Part shown: positions 1 through 10,979 of the stretch, piece after piece | Position numbering within the stretch: position 1 is the stretch's first letter | Layout of the letters: the number at the start of each line of letters is the position of its first letter | Source of the DNA: Periplaneta americana | Taxonomy: Eukaryota > Arthropoda > Insecta > Blattodea > Blattidae | NCBI RefSeq assembly: GCF_040183065.1 | Contig: NC_091121.1 | Span: forward strand, 65,814,287-65,878,286 | Length of the DNA stretch: 64,000 nt | Direction of reading: 5' to 3' | Notes under the pieces: model-generated | Database searches by the model: none | What the model saw: the letters and a program-made list of their open reading frames with translations, nothing else | Told to the model about the DNA's origin: nothing | Made by a program: the position numbers and the translations under genes

Positions 1-820
1 TTGTTTACATAGAACATCTCAACAGCCTTCAGACATCAGAGATGAGAATTTTAAGAAGAGTAACTGGACACTGGATACAATTTCATTTTCATTTAAAACA
101 ATTTCTGTGCATTGTTCTCGAATTGTAGATAATGGATAGTATCGCAAATTTATATAATTTAAGGAGAATTGCTGTGCACAACAGTCAGCCGCTAAGGCAG
201 AAAACAACTTACTTTGGTACATATTAAGAATAATGAAAACTTGTTTTCTTCAAAATATTGAAATGCATTTTTTTACATCGTCATATTACTTTCTCTTTAG
301 ACTTCGCAAATATGACACAAAATATTGAGCTTCTATTAAAACACAAAATTATTCCTGTTTATGTAACCTATGCGAAAACTGCAACTTTTTGTACAAGTGG
401 AACGATTATTTAACCATCATAGGCGAGTGCTGAAATTAAATGAGTGCAAAGAGTCCATGGCACACTCAAGATGTATACGTAATTTATTTTGTACACCAGT
501 ACTGTGAAAAACTAATGGACATAGTTCCTGCGAATGCACTTGCATTGCATTTACGTTTGACCTCTCGCACGCAAGAAACTGTTACTATGCTATAAAATGT
601 GTAGTCACGAGTCAACAGCCTGGCATTGCTATATGAATTGATTGTATGATTATTCTACAAATTCTTCAATGAGCTCTTGATTTTCTCTGTAGAATCATCG
701 CAGCATGGAAGAAGTAACTGTTAATTGTACATATATTATTTATCGGCGCAGAATCTTATTCTAAAGGAACATTGCACAGAGAATGTTTTAATATTATTGT
801 ATTTTGTTTTAACGTTATAA
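1..820. other. No recognisable feature
   Basis: AT-rich sequence with only short open frames. I see no conserved protein motif, repeat or RNA structure on either strand. Confidence 0.5.
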
Positions 821-1733
821 GTTATAACCAAAGCTCGGAACTTGGGGACTTGTGTGTCGTTTGGATGAGTAAGGTTAAGGTACAATGTACACAAAGCTCA
901 CGATGCAAGTGCTCAGGGATAGTCGTATGTACTAAGAAAGTGGTCACATCGAATGACAAGAAGATAGACGAGGAAACTGTGTCATGTCGAATCCAATGAC
1001 AATTAGAGAAGTACAGGTAAACGGTCTGTTTGAGGAATAGAAAATACGTGTTATTCGAATGGGTATTATAGAAGTTTAAAAATACATTTTTTAAACTTTA
1101 GGTACATAATTTCGTGGAGGAATTCGGAGGAGATACATTGTTTGTTTTGGAATGGAGAGTTTATATTTTTTAAGTTGTAAGTTGTGCCTAGAGGCATTCA
1201 TTGAAAGACATTGCAGTCCCTTAAATTGGTGAAAAATTTGTCCATAACCATGGATCAAGTCGTAGAGGGACCTGCTCTAGTAGCGACACACAAATTGAAA
1301 ACTATTTTCGAGAAAAATTTAGGATATAGGCCTACTTATCGAACAGAAAACAGTGACAGTGAAAACATTCAGTATTTTAAGTTTGCTCGCATTAATTCAT
1401 GTAACGTGGAAATAAATTTTTCTCGTTTCAAATCAGGTTTAACTAACAGGCGAAGAAGTTATGGGTTCGAAAATCTTGGAATATATGTAGTCATACACTG
1501 TAATAAAATGTACAGAGGAGAACAGTAAAGTTGATATATTTCTCATGTTTATTTTTGTTACATATTATATGCTATGAAATTACGTGTTTCAACCTACCGT
1601 AATACCATCAATATGTTGTTCCATCAGACCTGACTACCTCCGTGCTGGAAGCGGGAGTTCGTTGATATTGGAGTCCGGTCGCTTAACCACGTGTAAAGAC
1701 ACAAGTCCCCAAGTTCCGAGCTTTGGTTATAAC
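821..1733. repeat. Segment bounded by a perfect 35-bp inverted repeat
   Basis: Positions 821-855 and 1699-1733 are exact reverse complements (core CTCGGAACTTGGGGACTTGT, with GTTATAACC at one end). The 843 bp between them holds an open frame from an ATG at 1250 to a stop at 1526-1528 (92 aa, beginning MDQVVEGPALV), which I do not recognise. The right arm abuts the start of the tandem array. The arms may be ends of a DNA element or a rearranged duplication; no target-site duplication is evident. Confidence 0.5.
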
Positions 1734-2387
1734 ACAAGTTCGGCTTTTACTTACGAGCCGCCACTGGAAACAAAGCCTCATATTTTGTGTTATTTCAAAC
1801 ATATTACTAACAATTAAAGAATGCGACAGACAATGTATAATAATACGTCAGAAATTTAGGCAAGAATTTTATATATTCGCAATTCAGTATAATATAAACA
1901 CAAAATATGTTCTATCATCCGTTTTGACGCCTTTCAAAAGTTTCATAAATCTGGAAAGCACTGGAAACAAAGCCTCACATTTTGTGTTAGTTCAAACACA
2001 TTACTAACAATTAAAGAATTCGACATGCAATGTACAATAATAAATCAGAAAATTAGTCAAGAATTATACATATTCGCAATTCAGTAAACTATGAACACGG
2101 ATTATGTTCAATCGTCCGTTTCGACGCCTTTCAAAAGTTCCAAAAACTTAGAAACACTGGAAACAAAGCCTCATATTTTGTGTTACTTCAGACACATCAA
2201 TAGCAATGTAAAGAATGCAACAGACAGTGTATAATTTTAAATCACAAAATTGGCTAGAATTATACATGTTCGCAATGTGAACACAGATTATGTTCTGTCA
2301 TTCGTTTGTTTCGACGTCTTTCAAAATTTCTATAAACCTAGAATGTACTGAACACATAACCTCACATATTGTGTTATTTCAAACATA

Positions 2388-3168
2388 TGAGGGGTTCACA
2401 ACCAGAGTGGACCAATTCCATCTAGAATAGTTCTGAGATATTGAGTCTTAAAGTTCCTGGCTCACGCTTACAGCGTATTCCGAATCTCACCGGACCGGTG
2501 GACAACAATGACGTCACGCTGCAGCGAAATAGGAACAAAACTGCTGGAAGGATCGATGGCTGTCATGGCGACTGTGTAAGTTTATAAGTTGTTGTCTGTG
2601 CTACGCTAGCAAGATTTTGCGAAATTTCCTTACTGCCATCTCGTTCAAAGAAAAGAGAGCATAAACAATTTATTTCTTGAATAACTGGTCCGTTGACATG
2701 TTCGTTCATAAGCCATTAACATATTGTTTTTACGTTGTGCTCATTACAAACAATACAGCAGAACCAAAGCAGAACACACCGCCATGACACAACAGTGCAC
2801 GATGTCATTCGTCTGCTAATTCCCGCCCTATACAGGAACCAATCAGATTCACTGATGGCGCCTGATGGAGACTGCCACCACCTCTGCAAGCTGATGGCAC
2901 CGGTGCGACACCGGTGGAGCATCAGTGAAGCCATCGGTGAAATTCGGAACACCGTGATGCCATCAGATTGCTCAGCGCTGAGATTCGGAATACGCTCTTA
3001 GCAACCTTCACTTTCCATAGGATATGCTGCCCTCTATGGAATAACAAATGAGTTATGGACTTTGTTTGTTATGACAATGAATAAATCTAAGTTTTCTTCA
3101 TTCGAGATTGTATTAATCTACAAACTGACCACTGGTGGACTTGGTCCACTCTGGTTGAGAGCCCCTCA
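2388..3168. mobile_element. MITE with TGAGGGGTTCACAACC termini, carrying a nested insertion
   Basis: The ends are inverted repeats (left TGAGGGGTTCACAACCAGAG, right ending CTGGTTGAGAGCCCCTCA), flanked by TA at 2386-2387 and 3169-3170, as expected of a Tc1/mariner-type element. An uninterrupted copy lies in inverted orientation at 43987-44237. Removing the nested 527-bp element and its 3-bp duplication leaves 251 bp, exactly the length of that copy. Neighbouring array units show the unoccupied target (AAACATATTACTAAC). No ORF of its own. Confidence 0.85.
2471..2997. mobile_element. Nested PIF/Harbinger-like non-autonomous element
   Basis: Termini are a near-perfect 19-bp inverted repeat (CAGCGTATTCCGAATCTCA at left; reverse complement of the right end GAGCGTATTCCGAATCTCA). 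A 3-bp TTA is duplicated at 2468-2470 and 2998-3000. The second copy of the host MITE at 43987-44237 has a single TTA at the equivalent point, so this is a clean insertion. TTA duplications with short terminal repeats fit PIF/Harbinger (inference). Small open frames on both strands show no transposase motif. Confidence 0.8.
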
Positions 3169-3262
3169 TATTATAGTACTAACAAATTAAAGAATGCGAC
3201 AGACAATGTATAATAATAATAAAACACAAAGTTAGGCTACAGTTACATATATTCCCAATTCA

Positions 3263-3265
<3 letters not shown>

Positions 3266-3320
<55 letters not shown>

Positions 3321-3375
3321 TTATTTAATCTGTTAGAGCTAAGAGCTAAGGCCAGTAGACCTTCTCTTTCGCCGA
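3266..3375 (-). repeat. (AAT)n microsatellite plus LINE 3'-tail fragment
   Basis: About 18 AAT repeats (3266-3319) are followed by a segment that on the minus strand reads GAAGGTCTACTGGCCTTAGC and then a TAACAGATTAAATAA tail. The same GGCC...CAGATTAAATAAATA arrangement occurs at 24578-24635 and, in part, at 29895-29975, so it is probably the 3' end of a non-LTR element with a simple-repeat tail. It interrupts one unit of the 196-bp array. Confidence 0.55.
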
Positions 3376-3629
3376 GCCAGACACAAATCGTGTTCTATCG
3401 TTTGTTTAGACGCCTTTCAAAAATTCTGTAAACCTATAACACTGGAAAAAATACCCTCATATTTTGTTTTACTTCAAACACATTACAAACAATAGAATAC
3501 GACAGACAATATATAATAATAAATCAGAAAATTAGGCTAGAATTATACATATTCGCAATTCAGTATAATATGAACACAGATTATGTTCTATCATTCGTTT
3601 CGACGTCTTTCAAAAGTTCCATAAAAAGC

Positions 3630-4585
3630 AGAGAGATGTTGAAGGCTCGATTTGAAACAGATCCAAAACTGATTCACGAGACACCGATTACTACTAGTAT
3701 TTCATTAATTTTTAGTAAACATATGTGAATGTGTATTGCCAGTTTTGTTACATCGCATATTTGCATATTTCTCCAATTAATATAGGATCATGTGTTTAAA
3801 GGAGACTGTAAGTGTGTGAGAGGAAAATGGCATGCTTCTCTGAGTTTATTAATGCAGAAGAAGCTTAAGCTACAGTCTTAGAATCACACACTCAAGGCAC
3901 CTTTACTCTATCTTGTTATTCTTCGGCTGAAAATAGAGTAAAATGTACACAGAGATTTAGGTTTTCTTCTTTGTTTAGGGATTAAGTACCGTCCTTTAGA
4001 ACCTTACTTTCTCCTCAGAGTTTCATAATCCACTTAATACTGAATATATTACGTGAATTAATAAGTTTTGTGTTGTTCATAGGCTAATGTTAACAGTGAG
4101 TGCCAGAAATAGGACACATTAAATCCTAAAGCTTACGTTAAAATTAATAAAAAAAAGAATACGTTCAATACTTGCAATTAGTGTCTTCCTGTGTTTTTTC
4201 ATGAATATATCTGGTGTAGTGCTATCAGTTTTCTCGTAATGATTGTTAATGAAGGAAGGGGAGGAGAAAGAATTGAGATTCGCGAGCTTTCGTCCTTGCA
4301 AGGGAATTTGGGGCTGAGAAGAAGAATTTATGTGAACTCCAAGCTTTTGGCCGCTTGTCTCACTTCGATTTTTACCGTTCTAGTAAAGAAACAACAGAGA
4401 ATCCTGAAGGAAACAATCCAAAAATTGATGTATTCTAATAGCTATCGCTTGAAGGAGAGAAATGTCTGTTTTCTCCGTCAGAAGTTATTATTTTAACTGT
4501 TCATTTGTGAATCCTACATTTCACTGAATATTTAGTAATGTGAAAAAGAGGGCTTATAACAATTTATTCTTGGAGTTGGTGCCTA
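3630..4585. other. No recognisable feature
   Basis: AT-rich sequence. An open frame at 4191-4496 has no recognisable domain and no splice or promoter context. Confidence 0.4.
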
Positions 4586-4599
4586 AATAATGGAAAATC

Positions 4600-4851
4600 C
4601 TGTCCACACCTGTGGAGTAACGGTTAACGCGTCTGGCCGCGAAACCAGGTGGTCCGGGTTCGATTCCCGGTCGGGACAAGTTACCTGGTTGAGGTTTTTT
4701 CCAGGGTTTTCCCTCAACTTAATATGAGCAAATGCTGGGTAACTTTCGGTGCTGGACCCCGGACTCATTTCACCGGCATTTCACCTTCATCTCATTCAGA
4801 CGCTAATTAACGTAAGGTGTTGATAAAGCGTCGTAAAGAACCTACTAAAAA
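4600..4851 (+). mobile_element. tRNA-derived SINE, family A
   Basis: The tRNA-like head has an A-box-like TAACGGTTAACGCG and a perfect B box (GGTTCGATTCC). Then come the central ACCTGGTTGAGGTTTTTTCC and GGACCCCGGACTCATTTC segments and a 3' tail with GACGCTAATTAACG...AAAGCGTC, a short hairpin. Flanking AATAATGGAAAATC (4586-4599) and AATAATAGAAAATC (4852-4865) form a 13/14 target-site duplication, so the copy is full length. Other family A copies lie at 12382, 20752 and 49374. Confidence 0.9.
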
Positions 4852-4865
4852 AATAATAGAAAATC

Positions 4866-5883
4866 TTATAGACTACTATTTGCTGGATTTAAAAGTCAAA
4901 TGGTTCGTTTTGTCAACTTTCATGATCTTTGAAATCTATCAAATTGTTTGTTGAATACGAAGTTTAAATGAACGGAATAAATGAATATATAAATAAATGG
5001 AACAAATGAATATAAGTTATAAGTGAATTGAATAAATTAATAGGATAACTGAATAGAATACGTAATTGGAACAAGTGAATAGATTAAATGAATAGAATAA
5101 ATGATAGATATATTAATAGTACTGTTGTTTTGTTATTGTAGTGATAGTAATGTTGAATCCGAACAAATCTAAGTTAATTTGCTCCCATATAGTTCATATT
5201 TTGTGTGGTAAGGTCAGAGCAACCCACTCTTTCTCTTCGTAACTCGGTTTATCCCAGACAATTGAAATTTAAACTGCGTAGAGGAACAAAAGCGCGTACT
5301 CCATTGTTTTTTTACAGACAGGTGAACAACGTTATTGTAATTGACCCCACGCTAACTACATCCCAATGATCCTATTCAGCAGGGAAGCTGACCTATAGGA
5401 GGAGAGTTCTGGACCCGTTTCCTGCAAGGGCCCCATATTTTGGAATTCAGGTTTACTTCAGTACACGTCTATCACGATTTCACACTTTCGAAGTCTGGCC
5501 AGGATAATAGAGCAGGACATTTTCAGTTTGTATTATTTCCACCCTTTATTTAATCCTACTATAAAATAAATAATAGTATGTAATTGCAGTGATAAGTTTT
5601 TAGGTTGTTAACTTCGGATCGATACGAATTACGTCATCTCGCCCAGAGCAATGCATACGCTTCCGTGTTTCTAATAAAAATACATGAATTACATTGCTAT
5701 GCAACGTGCGTCAAGTTGTATATTTTTCTTATTTTTAGTTTCTCATTGTGTGATGTATAAATAGAGTATTGTCATGAGAATATTTAGAGATTTTCATTTA
5801 AATACACGCTTTCAGCATCAGTGATACAGAAAAAAATATTCTGTTTTAGCAAGTCCTGTTCAACTGTTGGACGAAGAGTTCAA
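4866..5883. other. No recognisable feature
   Basis: Low-complexity ATGAATAGAATAAATGAAT-like sequence around 4970-5110, then unique-looking sequence with no long ORF or known repeat. Confidence 0.4.
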
Positions 5884-6686
5884 ATATGAATGAATGAATG
5901 AATGAATGTTAGCCATGATGTCCCATGTTGGGCACAGGCCTCCTGTGATGGGGTTAGAACCCCCTCGACAGGGATGGCTCAAGTGTACTCGCTTGGTGAG
6001 CCAATCCAGGCGAGCTTGTCGTGTGCACTACTTTTGTGACATGGTTAATAACCCTGTTAGACATTAACTAGTCTCAGCATTCTGTTCTTTGTTCATTTTT
6101 TTTCTTGCACTACACACATTATACTGACACTGGCACTTTGACAAACACTGATTGCTATTTACACTATTTACCTGACACTTTCTCAACACTGACTTTACTA
6201 TTTACAAAACTTATCTTACACTTTCACTAATACTGACTTTACTATTTACAATATCTTAACACTGATTACGTTATCTATTTACAATGACCTTCCCTAGATC
6301 TTTCCACAAAACACTGTTCTTTGCTGTCCTCGACCATTGTTTCCCCGCCTCTTTGGTAGACATGTCAGACCATCTGAGCCGTGGTCTTCCCTGTCCTCTC
6401 TTTCCGACGTAGGGGTCCCACATCGTGACTGCATGGGTCCATCTTGTCCGGTGTAGTCTCGCCACATGTCCCCCCAGGTCCACTTCGTTGCCGTGGCTCG
6501 TTCTGCTGGGTCAGTGTTCGTCAGTCTTTGTAGTGTTTCGTTTGTCATTCTGTCTCGTAGCGTGGTGCCCAGTATTTTTCTTTGCATCTTCCTCTGGCAT
6601 CTTTGTATACTTGAGCGTTGTCTCTCGGTCAATGTCCAAGTTTGGCAGCCGTATAGCAAAACTGGGATTATACATGTCAAATATAT
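5884..6686 (-). pseudogene. 5'-truncated non-LTR retrotransposon, C-terminal end of the reverse transcriptase ORF
   Basis: On the minus strand one frame reads LLYGCQTWTLTERQRSSIQR and RKILGTTLRDRMTNETLQRL, the region following the reverse transcriptase in non-LTR elements. A frameshift near 6480 moves coding to another frame with GGHVARLHRTRW, TMWDPYVGKRGQGRPRLRW and AGKQWSRTA, ending near 6271. It is the same family as 15380-16633 (LLYGCQIW, GRPRKRW, AGQQWSRIA), and both share a 3' UTR containing GCCTCCTG and a GGTGAGC segment. The 3' end runs into a short (CATT)n tail at 5886-5908. Truncated and frameshifted, so inactive. Confidence 0.8.
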
Positions 6687-6859
6687 ACGAGGTAATTCAA
6701 TCGGCAATCAAATACATGAAATATAATATCTTTTCTACATAATGGATCAACTTTAATTTAAAAATAACGCGGAATGGTGATTTACTTAATCCGCTCATTC
6801 TACATTCTTCTTTACCTTCGGTATTGCCATCCTTTCCCGTGTAAAGAATTAGTTTAAGA

Positions 6860-7212
6860 TATGTCATTATGTAAATAATATTTTATAAGTTATTTATTAA
6901 TATTTAAAGATTTATCTTGGGATATATATTATTATGTAACTAATTGTTTTAAGGTATTTATCGTTATGTAAAGAATTATTTGAAGATATTTATTATTATA
7001 TATAGAATTATTTCAAGACATTTATTGTTATGTAAATAATTATATTAAGATATTTAATATTATGTAAATAATTATATTAAGGTATTTATTATCAATTTAG
7101 TAATTATATTGAGATATATATTAGTGTGTTAATAATTATGTCGAGATATTAGTTATTATGTAAAGTTTAGGATTATTATAAGATATTTATTATGTAAAGA
7201 AATCTTTTTAGA

Positions 7213-7279
<67 letters not shown>
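6860..7279. repeat. Degenerate 32-bp minisatellite ending in (TTA)n
   Basis: Successive 32-bp units resemble TATTTATTGTTATGTAAATA followed by ATTATATTAAGA. About ten diverged copies run from 6860, and the array ends in a pure TTA tract (7215-7279). Confidence 0.65.
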
Positions 7280-7377
7280 GTGTGAATTATTTTTAAAGTA
7301 TTTCGGGACATTTATTAATACCTATGCAAATAATTACCATATGTGCCAAAGCAAACGATACTGAAATGTTATTTAAA

Positions 7378-7480
7378 AGCGTTGGTGCAGTATGTGTTCA
7401 AAGTGTACACCATCACGTGCCACACGTTGTTTCTGAAGATTATTGAACATATTGATGCAAGAAGGTTGTTGTAAGGACAC
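7378..7480 (-). pseudogene. Transposase C-terminal remnant
   Basis: The minus strand can be read as INMFNNLQKQRVARDGVHFE followed by HIL. This matches the usual C-terminal pattern of Tc1/mariner and DUF4817-type transposases (a basic helix, then a G-x-H-F-E-H-L-type ending). No catalytic region is adjacent, so it is a short fossil. Confidence 0.45.
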
Positions 7481-8424
7481 AAAAATGATGTTATCTTCTC
7501 GCGTGTTAATTCGGGAATATTTGTAGTTGGGCCATCTGTCATCTGTGTAAAATATATGTCACGACATGAAATGGAACTGAATAATTCCGAAAGGCATAAA
7601 ATGTAATTATAAATAACAAAATTATAAATGATAGTTTGAAATAAATAGATTACACAGGTAAATACGGTTGATAATGTGAAAAAATATCGTGGTTGATTTT
7701 ATGAAACATCCTGTGTGACATTACAGAAAATAATTTTTCAGGAGTAAGAAAAAATTAATTAAATATCAAGTAGTCTACACTGATCCTTGATAACATCATT
7801 TATGTTTATCATATTCACCAAATGATTTCTACTGAATTACTTCATATTCTTATGTAGGCCCATTGATTTATAATTACTTTTTTCTTCCTCCTAAAAATTT
7901 TGGTGTACTGTCACATAGCAGGTTTCATAAAATCAACGACTATATGAATATTATTGTGAAACACATGAAACATACACTACAATGAGTAAGTACGTGTTAC
8001 CTTCACGAAATTATTTCATTCTAATTTTCAACTATTTTTTTAAATATACATCTTGAGTACACAACTTTTAACACTATATCACTTCGGAATATATAATTTC
8101 TTTTTTTCACGTGTTAAAACTAAGTTTAATCACATGTCGTTCTACAGTTAAAACTAAATAGAAATATTTATTACTGTAAAAGAAGGAGAAATGAATGTTG
8201 GATTATTCAGGATGGGTGTAGCTTGAACTTTTCATTGGTGGTATAGTATAAAGAATTTACAGCACATCGAAGGTTTGTTATACTTTCGCTTAAAGATCCA
8301 CTTTGGAGTCGCATATAATATTATAATAATATTATGTTATGTAATTTCGTTGTAGCTGTAATTTTACTTTTATTTCCCATTTTATTTATATATTCCTCTT
8401 ATATTAATAATATATCTGAATTGC
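7481..8424. other. No recognisable feature
   Basis: AT-rich, unique-looking sequence with no long ORF, terminal repeats or tRNA-like structure. Confidence 0.4.
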
Positions 8425-8780
8425 AACCGAAAGAAACCAAGCTGTGTTGGAAAGATTGGATGAAGAAAGAATGATGTTGAAACTGATCAGAAAAAGGAAA
8501 AAGAATTGGCTGGGTCACTGGTTGAGAAGAAACTGCCTTCTGAAGGAAGCAGTGGAAGGAATGGGGAAGAGGAAAAGAGTTCGGGGCAGAAGAAGATATC
8601 AGATGATAGATGACATTAATATATATATGGATGTATATATATATATATGGATATATATATATATATATATATGGATCATATACGAGACAAAGAAGAAGGC
8701 AGAAAATAGTAAAGACTGGAGAATGCTGGGTTTGCAGTGAAAGACCTGCCCTTGGGCAGAACACTATGAATGAAAAAACT
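8425..8780 (+). pseudogene. Non-LTR retrotransposon C-terminal fragment
   Basis: The plus strand reads AVLERLDEERMMLKLIRKRK, NWLGHWLRRNCLLKEAVEGM and RRYQMIDDI, the post-RT region of a LINE ORF. A related copy lies at 25856-26385. An (AT)n tract (8619-8675) sits between DDI and the downstream WRMLGLQ, where the sister copy has only a short sequence. The shared 3' end is GACCTGCCCTTGGGCAGAACAC. Truncated and inactive. Confidence 0.75.
8619..8675. repeat. (AT)n microsatellite inside a LINE fragment
   Basis: Imperfect AT dinucleotide run broken by three GG pairs, absent from the sister LINE copy at 25856-26385. Confidence 0.85.
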
Positions 8781-8955
8781 ACGACCGAACACGAGCGCTG
8801 CTCATTCGGTCCTCAAATTTTATTAATATTATTGTATCCTCTTTTTTATATTTATGTATTATTGGGCTGTTTTTTTTTTGTAGCAAAAACAATTGGGTTG
8901 TTTTTACTATAAATAGCTAGTGACTGATCAAAATGAGTAAGATGCTTCTCATCCT

Positions 8956-9015
8956 GAAGAAGAAGAAGAAGAAGAAGAAGAAGAAGAAGAAGAAGAAGAA
9001 GAAGAAGAAGAAGAA
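8956..9015. repeat. (GAA)n microsatellite
   Basis: About 20 uninterrupted GAA repeats directly left of a MITE (9024). Another GAA run is at 22044-22093. Confidence 0.95.
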
Positions 9016-9023
9016 TGGAAGAC

Positions 9024-9262
9024 ATGAGCCGTTCAGAGCAAAAGTGGTGTAAGTCAAAAATGGGTAATGAGTTGTAAAGTAAAATTTCTGTAAAATACAG
9101 CGCAAAGTAGCAATTAATATCTCCTTCTTGCTATCCACTGACTACTAATACTTTAAATAAATTGAATATTAATTGCTCCTTTGCGCTGTACTTTACAGAA
9201 TGTTTACTTTAACTCTCATTACCCATTCTTGACTTACAGCACTTCTGCTCTGAACGGCTCAT
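9024..9262. mobile_element. MITE with ATGAGCCGTTCAGAGC termini
   Basis: The left arm ATGAGCCGTTCAGAGCAAAA continues with AGTGGTGTAAGTCA and is inverted at the right end (TGACTTACAGCACTTCTGCT then CTGAACGGCTCAT). Arms of about 95 bp pair along their length around a short centre. The subterminal AAGTGG-YGYAAGTCA resembles those of the elements at 21050 and 45229. Non-coding. Confidence 0.75.
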
Positions 9263-9920
9263 ATAATTCTCAAACTTACTAGTTTTCATAAACTTTATCA
9301 GCAATGTAGTATGTGAAGGCTATTTATATATACTTGAAGTTCCAACCGCTTTTCTATTGAGTTACGGCAGCATAGGACTGCGGAGAGATTCTAGTGGGTG
9401 TATATGCTTTCATACCGTCAGTCAGCAGACGTGTATTATGCATTACACATTTGAATAGATGTCTAGTCTGCAGCACATACATTGTGGAATATCGGACATG
9501 TAAACAACGTAACGGCGCAATACACAAATCCCATGTTAACTAATGTAATGTTAGTTTATGGGGAAGAAAGACGCAACCCTGCACCTAATTACGCTGCACG
9601 TTGGCTTGGATTGTTAGCCATGCTTTGACACATTATGTCCCCTATATTGGTCTACTATACGAGTAGACTTACGTGTGGTGATTTTCCACGTCCTACAGAG
9701 AGACTGGATGAGTTTGATGAATCCGATGCTGATGGATGGGTCATCCTGTCGCAGACTCTGATAGAGCCAAGGTCCCATACACAGACGAATAGCCTGATAA
9801 GCCCAGGGATCCGGAGCTCTGAGGTCTTCTTAAATCAGCATTGCAAACCCGCAGGTCTACTACCCCCCCCCACCCAAGAGTTCACCGCAGCTTGTTTTTA
9901 CTATGTCACATGATGAATTA
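9263..9920. other. Unassigned sequence with a small ORF
   Basis: An ATG at 9638 opens a frame to 9913 (about 91 aa, with ERLDEFDESDADGWVILSQT) that I do not recognise. Codon use near 9700-9850 looks more structured than the flanks, but there is no homologous motif, and a C-homopolymer (9861-9870) argues against strong constraint. Confidence 0.25.
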
Positions 9921-10100
9921 AATTAGGGGAGGTGTAAATTGTTAATGGAATGGTAGAGGGACCCGGGAGTACCCCAAGAAAACCTCTCTACAAAGTCTGC
10001 TTTATCCACCACATATTCCGTCAGGACCTGGCCGGGGATTGTAACCGGGCCCGTCTGGATGGATGGCTAGAGCACTTACACTGAGCCACAGATGCGGCTG
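9921..10100 (-). mobile_element. tRNA-derived SINE, family C
   Basis: On the minus strand the head reads CTGTGGCTCAGTGTAAGTGC (A-box-like) followed by a B-box-like GGTTACAATCCC. The body contains TTTTCTTGGGGTACTCCCGG and CCCTCTACCATTCCATTAAC. No other copy is in the window, and no clear target-site duplication was found. Confidence 0.65.
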
Positions 10101-10337
10101 CACAGTGTCCGTTACGTAACACCTAAATCTTACAATGTTCACAACTCTGGGCCCAATGATACCGTAGTAAATCGAGAGACATTTCCTATCGTAAGAAAAA
10201 ATATGGGAGTACTTATTTTTTTTTAGTTTGATGTATGTAATACAATAATTTGTAACATAAAAAGAACACGGTATATTTTTTAAATATTAATTTAATTTAA
10301 TCAAATTCCAAATATTAAACCATCAGCATTTATACTA

Positions 10338-10936
10338 CAGACGTGGACAAATTATTAACAAAATTGACAATTTTTATGATAATTATGTTTACAAAATTTG
10401 ACTTTTCAATTTAGACTACAATTGACAATTTTGCATATTTCTATCATTACAATAGATAGAAATATACAAAAATGTTAACTGTAGTTTAAATTGAAGAGTC
10501 AAATTTTGTAAAAATATATAATAAAAATCTTCATATTTTCCTAATAATTTGTAAATATGCAAAAATGTCAACTGCAGTTTAAATTGAAGAGTCAAATTTT
10601 GTAAAAATATAAAATAATAATCTTCAGTTTTGCTAATAATTTGAAAATATCCAAAATCTAAACTGTAGTCCAAATTGAAGAGCCAAATTTTGTAAAAATA
10701 TATAATAAAAATCTTCAGTTTTGCTAATAATTTGTAAATATGCAAAAATATCAAATGTAGTCCAAATTGAAGAGTCAAATTTAAAAAAAATATATACAAT
10801 ACAAATCTTCAATTTTGCTAATGATTTCGAAATACGCAAAAATGTCAACTGTAGTCTAAACTGAAGAATCATATTTTGTAAAAATATGTAGGCCTAATAA
10901 AAATCTTCAATTTTGCTAATAATTTGTCCACGTCTG
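10338..10936. mobile_element. Foldback MITE with one single-unit arm and one tandemly amplified arm
   Basis: The termini are inverted (CAGACGTGGACAAATTATTA at left, its complement at right) and flanked by TA at 10336-10337 and 10937-10938, suggesting a Tc1/mariner-type MITE. The left arm has one ~92-bp module; the axis is near 10437-10460 (TTTCTATC/GATAGAAA). The right arm repeats that module in inverse orientation about five times, with equivalent points at 10471, 10564, 10655, 10747 and 10841. The repetitive open frames on the minus strand are by-products. Confidence 0.8.
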
Positions 10937-10979
10937 TATTCTATTCCCTTACTCCTCATTGAGGAGAGGAGCACGGACT

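Larger units (their letters stand above)
1734..3629. repeat. Tandem array of ~196-bp units, interrupted by insertions
   Basis: The phrase ACTGGAAACAAAGCCTCA recurs at 1763, 1960 and 2156, with diverged copies at 2347 and 3442, giving spacings of 197, 196 and 191 bp before insertions disturb the register. Each unit also carries TTTCAAACATATTACTAAC, GACAGACAATGTATAATA and TTCGACGCCTTTCAAAAG. About five units plus a partial one are present. The fourth is enlarged by a MITE (2388-3168) and by an (AAT)n plus LINE-tail insertion (3266-3375). No coding capacity. Confidence 0.8.

Noticed and set aside
10416-10799. 127-aa repetitive minus-strand frame resembling a membrane protein
   Set aside because: Result of the amplified 92-bp modules of the foldback element; hydrophobicity comes from AT-rich codons.
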